DNA of 64,000 bases, from positions 41,224,546 to 41,288,545 of the forward strand of contig NC_044559.1 in the NCBI RefSeq assembly GCF_007565055.1, given 5' to 3'. A model generated the notes under the pieces. The model had not been told where the DNA came from. It searched no databases and was given only the letters and a program-made list of their open reading frames with translations. Positions 58,423 through 64,000 of the stretch are shown here, in pieces. The position numbers and the translations under genes are program-made. Numbering within the stretch: position 1 is the first letter of the stretch; each line of letters begins with the position of its first letter. The DNA is from Rhinopithecus roxellana (taxonomy: Eukaryota; Chordata; Mammalia; Primates; Cercopithecidae).

Positions 58423-59611
58423 GTTTTCTTTGTGAGAAGGTTTTTGATTTACAGATTCAATTTCTCTAAGTTATTCTGATTTTCTGTTTCTTCTTGATTC
58501 CATCTTGGTAATTAATGTTATTCAAGGAATTTATCGAAGTTGCCAAATTGATTGGCAATAAAGTCTTCATATTATTCCCTTATTATTCTTTAAATATCTG
58601 TTGGATGTACTTTTCTTCCTACTATTAGTAATTTGTGCTGTCTCAAATTTTTTATTAGTGTTGCCAAGGGGTTTATCAATTTTGTTGATGTTTTTCCCAA
58701 GAACCAACTTTTGACTTTGTTAAATTTCCGTATTTATTTAGTCTGTTTTCTATTTCATTGATTTCTGTTTTTACCTTTATATCTTAGTTGATATCCAGTT
58801 GGTTCTTTTTCATCTAGCTTCATAAGGGGTAACTTTGGTCAATGATTTTAAATCTTTTTTCTTTTTCTATTGTAGACATTTAAAATAATAACTTTTTCCC
58901 TGAGCTAGCTTTAACTGCATCCCACATATTTTGGTATATTGTGTTTTCATTATTATTCAGTTGAAACATTTTCTAATTTCCTTGTGACTTCTTTGATCCA
59001 ATGGATTATATACAACTATGTTATTTTATTTCCAACTATCTTTTTCCCTAGATATATTATTTTTAATTTCTAATTTAATTTTATTATGCATGGCAAACTT
59101 ACTCTGTAAGGTTTTAATCTTTTGAAATTTATTGAACTCATTTCATGACCTAGCATATAATCTATCTTGGTGATTTTGTGTGCACTCATAAAGCATGCAT
59201 GTTTTGAAGTTGTTGATTTTAGTGTTCCAAAAATATTAATTTAGTCAAGTTGGTTTATAGTGTTGTTCAGATTTTCTTTATTCTTAATCAATGTTTTGTT
59301 TACTTGTTTTGTTGATTACTAGGAGGCAGATATCAAAACCTCCAACTATGAAAGTGGATTTGTCTTTTCTCTCTTTAGTTTTGTCAATGTTTGCTTTACA
59401 TATTTGATGCTCTGTTATTTGGTGCATACATATTTCAAATTGTTAGGTCTTCATTATACAATAATTATTTTATCATCATGAAATATCCCTTTTTATCTAT
59501 GGTAATTGTAAATTACATAGATACTTCTTGATATTTGCACTGTTTGACAATAATACAGGCACCTTAGCTTTTTTATTTTTATAGTTTGCATGGTATTTTT
59601 TCCATCTTTAT

Positions 59612-59908
59612 TTATTTATTTATTTTTGAGACCGAGTTTCATTCTTGTCGCCCAGGCTGGAGTGCAGTGGTGCGATTTTGGCTCACTGCAACCTCTGCCT
59701 CTAGGTTCAAGCAATTCTCCTGTATCAGTCTCTGAGTAGCTAGGATTACAGGCGTGCACCACCACGTCCAGGTAATTTTTGTGTTTTTGGTAGAGACATG
59801 GTTTCACCATGTTGGCCTGGCTGGTCTTGAACTCCTGACTTCAGGTGATCTGCCAGCCTCGGCATCCCAAAGTACTGGGATTACAGGTGTGAACCACCGC
59901 ACCTGGCC
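59612..59908 (-). mobile_element. AluS, antisense, in L1M
   Basis: Complete antisense Alu with a (TTTA)n tail. TTCCATCTTTAT (59600-59611) and TTCCATGTTTAT (59909-59920) are the target duplication. Confidence 0.92.
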
Positions 59909-60392
59909 TTCCATGTTTATACTATAAACTTATGCATTTATCCTTAAATTAATAAACAATAATATTAAAGTTTGTCATGTTGCTATTTGTTTATTATTTG
60001 TCCTTTCTGTTTTATGTTCCTCAGTTACTCCTTTCCTGCTTTTTTGTTTTGGATTAATCAAATATTATTTAGTATTCTATTTTATTTCCTTTATTGACTC
60101 CTTAGCTACATCTTTTATTATTATTTCTCTAGTGCTGCTCTAAGGCCATTAATATGCATCCTTAATCTATCAAAGTCTTAGAGTAAATAAAGTTCCACTT
60201 CACACTTCCATTTTCACATTTTACTCATGACACTTTCCACTTCCTACTTTACCCTTTCCACCTAGCAAACAAACAGTTTAATTCCACTTACCCATACCCT
60301 TCTCTTTGTGTCACTGTTGTCATGTATTTTATTCCTTCGTAATTATAACTCACAACTTACAATGTTATTTTTGCTTTAAACTATCCTTTAAG

Positions 60393-60486
60393 ACTTCTGT
60401 AGTTTGGTATACTCAGCCAGGACGTGCAGGAATGCTCAGGGTACATGACAGACTTACCTCTCCCACGTAAATCACTTGGGCATGAG
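60393..60486. repeat. Second copy of the 94-bp unknown segment
   Basis: Matches 58331-58422 at roughly 87% by eye (GTAGTTTGGTATACTCAGCC, AATGCTCAGGGTACATGACA, GGGCATGAG), same orientation, 2.06 kb away. Confidence 0.85.
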
Positions 60487-60676
60487 AAGAAAAAAAAATC
60501 AAGAGAAGAAAATACAGTCTCTTATGTTTGCTTACATCTTTATATTTGCTGCTGTGATTCATTTTTTTCTGCACATGGACATTCATTTCTTTTCATTCTG
60601 AACAACATCTGTTGGCCATTGGACTTTCAAATTAAAATCTTCAAAAACATTTTTAGTATTTAAAAATATTAGTGTT

Positions 60677-60976
60677 GGCCAGGCGTGGTGGCTCATGCCT
60701 GTAATCCCAGCACTTTGGGCGGCCGAGGTGTGTGGATCACGAGGTCAGGAGTTTGAGACCAGCCTGGCCAAGATGGTGAAACCCCATCTCTACTAAAAAT
60801 ACAAAAATTAGCTGGGCATGGTGGTGTGTGCCTGTAGTCCCAACTGTCCGGGAGGCTGAGGCAAGAGAATCGCTTGAACCCAGGAGGTGGAGGTTGCAGT
60901 GACCCGAGATCGTGCCACTGCACTCCAGCCTGGGTGTCAGAGCAAGACTCCGTCTCAAAAAAAAAAGAAAACAAAA
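60677..60976 (+). mobile_element. AluS, sense
   Basis: Full-length Alu with an A/AC tail. ATTAGTGTT (60668-60676 and 60977-60985) is a perfect target duplication. Confidence 0.93.
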
Positions 60977-60986
60977 ATTAGTGTTA

Positions 60987-61600
60987 TTTTAAATCTGTAG
61001 TATTTTTAGTAATTTTTTTTTCCATTCAAATCTTCTTGCTCTTTTTTTTGGCAGGAGTGGGTGGCTTTACTGGTTGATGCATATTTTGAATCTTTGTCCT
61101 TTTTATCCTTTTCTCTCTAATAGCATTTATCTCTTTGTTCCTCTTTAAAAAATGGAATTCTGAAGAGGTCTCTATATCTGTATATTCTCAGTCACACTTA
61201 ACCTTCTTTTTGTGTCTCTGAAGATCTTTTTCATTTCTTTTCTGACTTTCGCTGCCAGCTTGCACTTCCTTTTCTCTTGTTGTCTGTATCTTCCTTGTTT
61301 TTCTTTTTTGTATGTCTTATTGGGCTGTTTTCAGAATAATTAAGCTGTCTGAATTTGTGTAGAATGATTTGTCTAAATGCTTCCGTTTTCCAGGTGAATT
61401 CCCTTCGTCAACTCTTGCATTCTCCTTTCACGCTGTAACTCTTCACTCTTCTTAGTTTTTATTGTTCTCTGTTGATTTCTTACTGGTTACCACCCATTTT
61501 TAAATGCGAACATCTCTTTCTTTGCTATATGTGTGTTAAAGAATAGTAAGGTATGGGAGGGGGGGACAGTGAGCTAGGGCTATTCATAACTTATTTTAAG
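60987..61600. other. Unassigned T-rich sequence
   Basis: No repeat or gene recognised between the Alu and the young L1; might be the far 5' end of the old L1M. Confidence 0.35.
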
Positions 61601-61607
61601 ACTGTTT

Positions 61608-64000
61608 TCTTTTTTTTTTTTTTTTTCCTTTTTTTTTTTTTTTTTTTTTATTTTTATTTTATTTTATTTTTTTTATCAATTCATCATTTATATCATGTAT
61701 AACTCCCCAATGCAATCCCTCCCTCCTCCCCCCTCCCCCCTCCCCATGATAGGCCCCAGTGCGTGACGTTCCCCTTCCCGAGTCCAAGTGATCTCATTGT
61801 TCAGTTCCCACCTATGAGTGAGAACATGCGGTGTTTGGTTTTCTGTTCTTGTGATAGTTTGCTAAGAATGATTGTTTCCAGCTGCATCCATGTCCCTACA
61901 AAGGACGCAAACTCATCCTTTTTTATGGCTGCATAGTATTCCATGGTGTATATGTGCCACATTTTCTTAATCCAGTCTGTCACAGATGGACATTTGGGTT
62001 GATTCCAAGTCTTTGCTATTGTGAATAGTGCCGCAATAAACATACATGTGCATGTGTCTTTGTAGTAGACTAATTTATAATCCTTTGGGTATATACCCAG
62101 TAGTGGGATGGCTGGGTCATATGGTACATCTAGTTCTAGATCCTTGAGGAATTGCCATACTGTTTTCCATAATGGTTGAACTAGTTTACAATCCCACCAA
62201 CAGTGTAAAAGTGTTCCTATTTCTCCACATCCTCTCCAACACCTGTTGTTTCCTGACTTCTTAATGATTGCCATTCTAACTGGTGTGAGATGGTATCTCA
62301 TTGTGGTTTTGATTTGCATTTCTCTGATGGCCAGTGACGATGAGCATTTTTTCATGTGTCTGTTGGCTGTATGAATATCTTCTTTTGAGAAATGTCTGTT
62401 CATATCCTTTCCCCACTTTTTGATGGGGTTGTTTGTTTTTTTCTCGTATATTTGTTTGAGTTCTTTGTAGATTCTGGATATTAGCCCTTTGTCAGATGAG
62501 TAGGTTGCAAAAATTTTCTCCCATTCTGTAGGTTGCCTGTTCACTCTGATGGTAGTTTCTTTTGCTGTGCAAAAGCTCTTTAGTTTAATTAGATCCCATT
62601 TGTCAATTTTTGCTTTTGCTGCCGTTGCTTTTGGCGTTTTAGACATGAAGTCCTTGCCCATGCCTATGTCCTGAATGGTGCTACCTAGATTTTCTTCTAG
62701 GGTTTTTATGGTATTAGGTCTAACATTTAAGTCTCTAATCCATCTTGAATTAATCTTCGTATAAGGGGTAAGGAAAGGATCCAGTTTCAGCTTTCTACTT
62801 ATGGCTAGCCAATTTTCCCAGCACCATTTATTAAATAGGGAATCCTTTCCCCATTTCTTGTTTCTCTCAGGTTTGTCAAAGATCAGATGGCTGTAGATGT
62901 GCGGTATTATTTCTGAGGACTCTGTTCTGTTCCATTGGTCTATAGCTCTGTTTTGGTACCAGTACCATGCTGTTTTGGTTACTGTAGCCTTGTAGTATAG
63001 TTTGAAGTCAGGTAGCGTGACGCCTCCAGCTTTGTCCTTTTGACTTAGGATTGTCTTGGCAATGCGGGCTCTTTTTTGGTTCCATATGAACTTTAAAGCA
63101 GTTTTTTCCAATTCTGTGAAGAAACTCATTGGTAGCTTGATGGGGATGGCATTGAATCTATAAATAACCTTGGGCAGTATGGCCATTTTCACGATATTGA
63201 TTCTTCCTATCCATGAGCATGGTATGTTCTTCCATTTGTTTGTGTCCTCTTTGATTTCACTGAGCAGTGGTTTGTAGTTCTCCTTGAAGAGGTCCTTTAC
63301 ATCCCTTGTAAGCTGGATTCCTAGGTATTTGATTCTCTTTGAAGCAATTGTGAATGGAAGTTCATTCCTGATTTGGCTCTCTGCTTCTCTGTTACTGGTG
63401 TATAAGAATGCTTGTGATTTTTGCACATTAATTTTGTATCCTGAGACTTTGCTGAAGTTGCTTATCAGCTTAAGGAGATTTTGGGCTGAGACGATGGGGT
63501 TTTCTAAATATACAATCATGTCATCTGCAAACAGGGACAATTTGACTTCTTCTTTTCCTAACTGGATACCCTTGATTTCTTTCTCTTGCCTGATTGCCCT
63601 AGCCAGAACTTCCAACACTATGTTGAATAGGAGTGGTGAGAGAGGGCATCCCTGTCTTGTGCCAGTTTTCAAAGGGAATTTTTCCAGTTTTTGCCCATTC
63701 AGTATGATATTAGCTGTGGGTTTGTCATAAATGGCTCTTATTATTTTGAGATACGTTCCATCAATACCGAATTTATTGAGCGTTTTTAGCATGAAGGGCT
63801 GTTGAATTTTGTCAAAAGCCTTTTCTGCATCTATTGAGACAATCATGTGGTTCTTGTCTTTGGTTCTGTTTATATGCTGGATTACGTTTATTGATTTGCG
63901 AATGTTGAACCAGCCTTGCATCCCAGGGATGAAGCCCACTTGATCATGGTGGATAAGCTTTTTGATGTGCTGCTGAATCCGGTTTGCCAGTATTTTATTG
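61608..64000 (-). mobile_element. Young primate L1, antisense, runs off the window
   Basis: T-run 61608-61675 is the A-tail (with TTTTA units), followed by a short 3' UTR with a polypurine tract (CCCTCCCTCCTCCCCCC on the plus strand) and then ORF2. It has the fewest breaks of all L1s here, so it is the youngest. The 5' side continues beyond 64000. The 3' UTR is only about 125 bp to the tail and lacks the usual distal part ending ACTTAAAGTATAATA. Confidence 0.93.
61801..64000 (-). CDS. L1 ORF2 C-terminal part, open frame (partial)
   Basis: L1 ORF2p is a cytoplasmic/nuclear endonuclease-reverse transcriptase that copies L1 (and Alu) RNA at the nick. The frame is open from the stop at 61801 to the window edge. 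The last 712 residues fit exactly the C-terminal part of a usual 1275-residue ORF2p. It shows the RT block with AFDKI (residue 41), RQGCPLSP (95) and the catalytic FADD (137-140; genome 63520-63531), the thumb and Z-like part, and the C-terminal CWRGCGE...HCWWDC cysteine region (about residue 590). It ends LIGGN as ORF2p normally does. The endonuclease domain lies outside the window, so activity cannot be judged. Confidence 0.93.
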   Translation of the reverse strand, partial: NKILANRIQQHIKKLIHHDQVGFIPGMQGWFNIRKSINVIQHINRTKDKNHMIVSIDAEKAFDKIQQPFMLKTLNKFGIDGTYLKIIRAIYDKPTANIILNGQKLEKFPLKTGTRQGCPLSPLLFNIVLEVLARAIRQEKEIKGIQLGKEEVKLSLFADDMIVYLENPIVSAQNLLKLISNFSKVSGYKINVQKSQAFLYTSNREAESQIRNELPFTIASKRIKYLGIQLTRDVKDLFKENYKPLLSEIKEDTNKWKNIPCSWIGRINIVKMAILPKVIYRFNAIPIKLPMSFFTELEKTALKFIWNQKRARIAKTILSQKDKAGGVTLPDFKLYYKATVTKTAWYWYQNRAIDQWNRTESSEIIPHIYSHLIFDKPERNKKWGKDSLFNKWCWENWLAISRKLKLDPFLTPYTKINSRWIRDLNVRPNTIKTLEENLGSTIQDIGMGKDFMSKTPKATAAKAKIDKWDLIKLKSFCTAKETTIRVNRQPTEWEKIFATYSSDKGLISRIYKELKQIYEKKTNNPIKKWGKDMNRHFSKEDIHTANRHMKKCSSSLAIREMQIKTTMRYHLTPVRMAIIKKSGNNRCWRGCGEIGTLLHCWWDCKLVQPLWKTVWQFLKDLELDVPYDPAIPLLGIYPKDYKLVYYKDTCTCMFIAALFTIAKTWNQPKCPSVTDWIKKMWHIYTMEYYAAIKKDEFASFVGTWMQLETIILSKLSQEQKTKHRMFSLIGGN

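Larger units (their letters stand above)
56336..60150 (-). mobile_element. Old L1M, antisense, long but interrupted
   Basis: Plus-strand phrases follow antisense L1 ORF2 order: TCATTGAATTACCTTGGTAC, CATAATAGGTTTTGAAATCAGG in parts (RT side), TTGCATTCCTGGGATAAGC, then endonuclease-side text GGATTTGTCTTTTCTCTC. Reading frames are wrecked. It is interrupted by an unknown segment (57945-58422) and an AluS (59612-59908). Confidence 0.8.

Noticed and set aside
63284..63730. 148-codon plus-strand frame
   Set aside because: Antisense shadow of the L1 ORF2 reverse transcriptase region.

Overview
The window is non-coding genomic DNA of an anthropoid primate. Dimeric Alu elements of the J, S and Y/Sc types, L1P LINEs and a MADE1 element are present together with older mammalian repeats (MIR, L2, L1M, MER20, MER5-like hAT, Tigger1, MLT1-like LTRs). 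I see no host protein-coding exon, no structural RNA gene and no CpG island. The only long reading frame is L1 ORF2 at the right edge. Which anthropoid it is stays open: the youngest L1 has a 3' UTR that reminds me of New World monkey L1s, while one Alu has AluY-like diagnostic bases.

Layout. 0-12 kb: unassigned sequence, a solo class I LTR with a 4-bp target duplication (1.8-2.5 kb), L1 3' ends, an LTR-like block, a short Alu monomer, a 1.15-kb 5'-truncated L1 with target duplications (7.8-9.0 kb), and an MLT1-like LTR split by an AluJ. 12-18 kb: a Y-type Alu, MER5-like pieces, and an old antisense L1M carrying a MADE1 hairpin, abutting the 5' half of a primate L1 that lost its 3' half. 18-30 kb: a local duplication with an inverted repeat, MIR, L2 and Alu fragments, and a MER20 nested in a MIR. 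30-38 kb: an AT palindrome, more MIR, L1M and Alu, and an LTR-like block. 38.7-43.75 kb: an almost complete antisense L1 broken by two Alus. 44-48 kb: a Tigger1 remnant, an isolated L1 promoter fragment, and a very regular 26-bp x 12 minisatellite. 48-61 kb: L1M-derived and AT-rich DNA with MIR, a MER5-like hAT element, two Alus and a twice-occurring 94-bp segment. 61.6-64 kb: a young antisense L1 whose ORF2 is open to the window edge.

No set of genes works together here. The interest lies in transposon nesting, local rearrangements, the minisatellite and possible regulatory or small-RNA use of repeats. Family names come from recalled consensus sequences, not from a database search.
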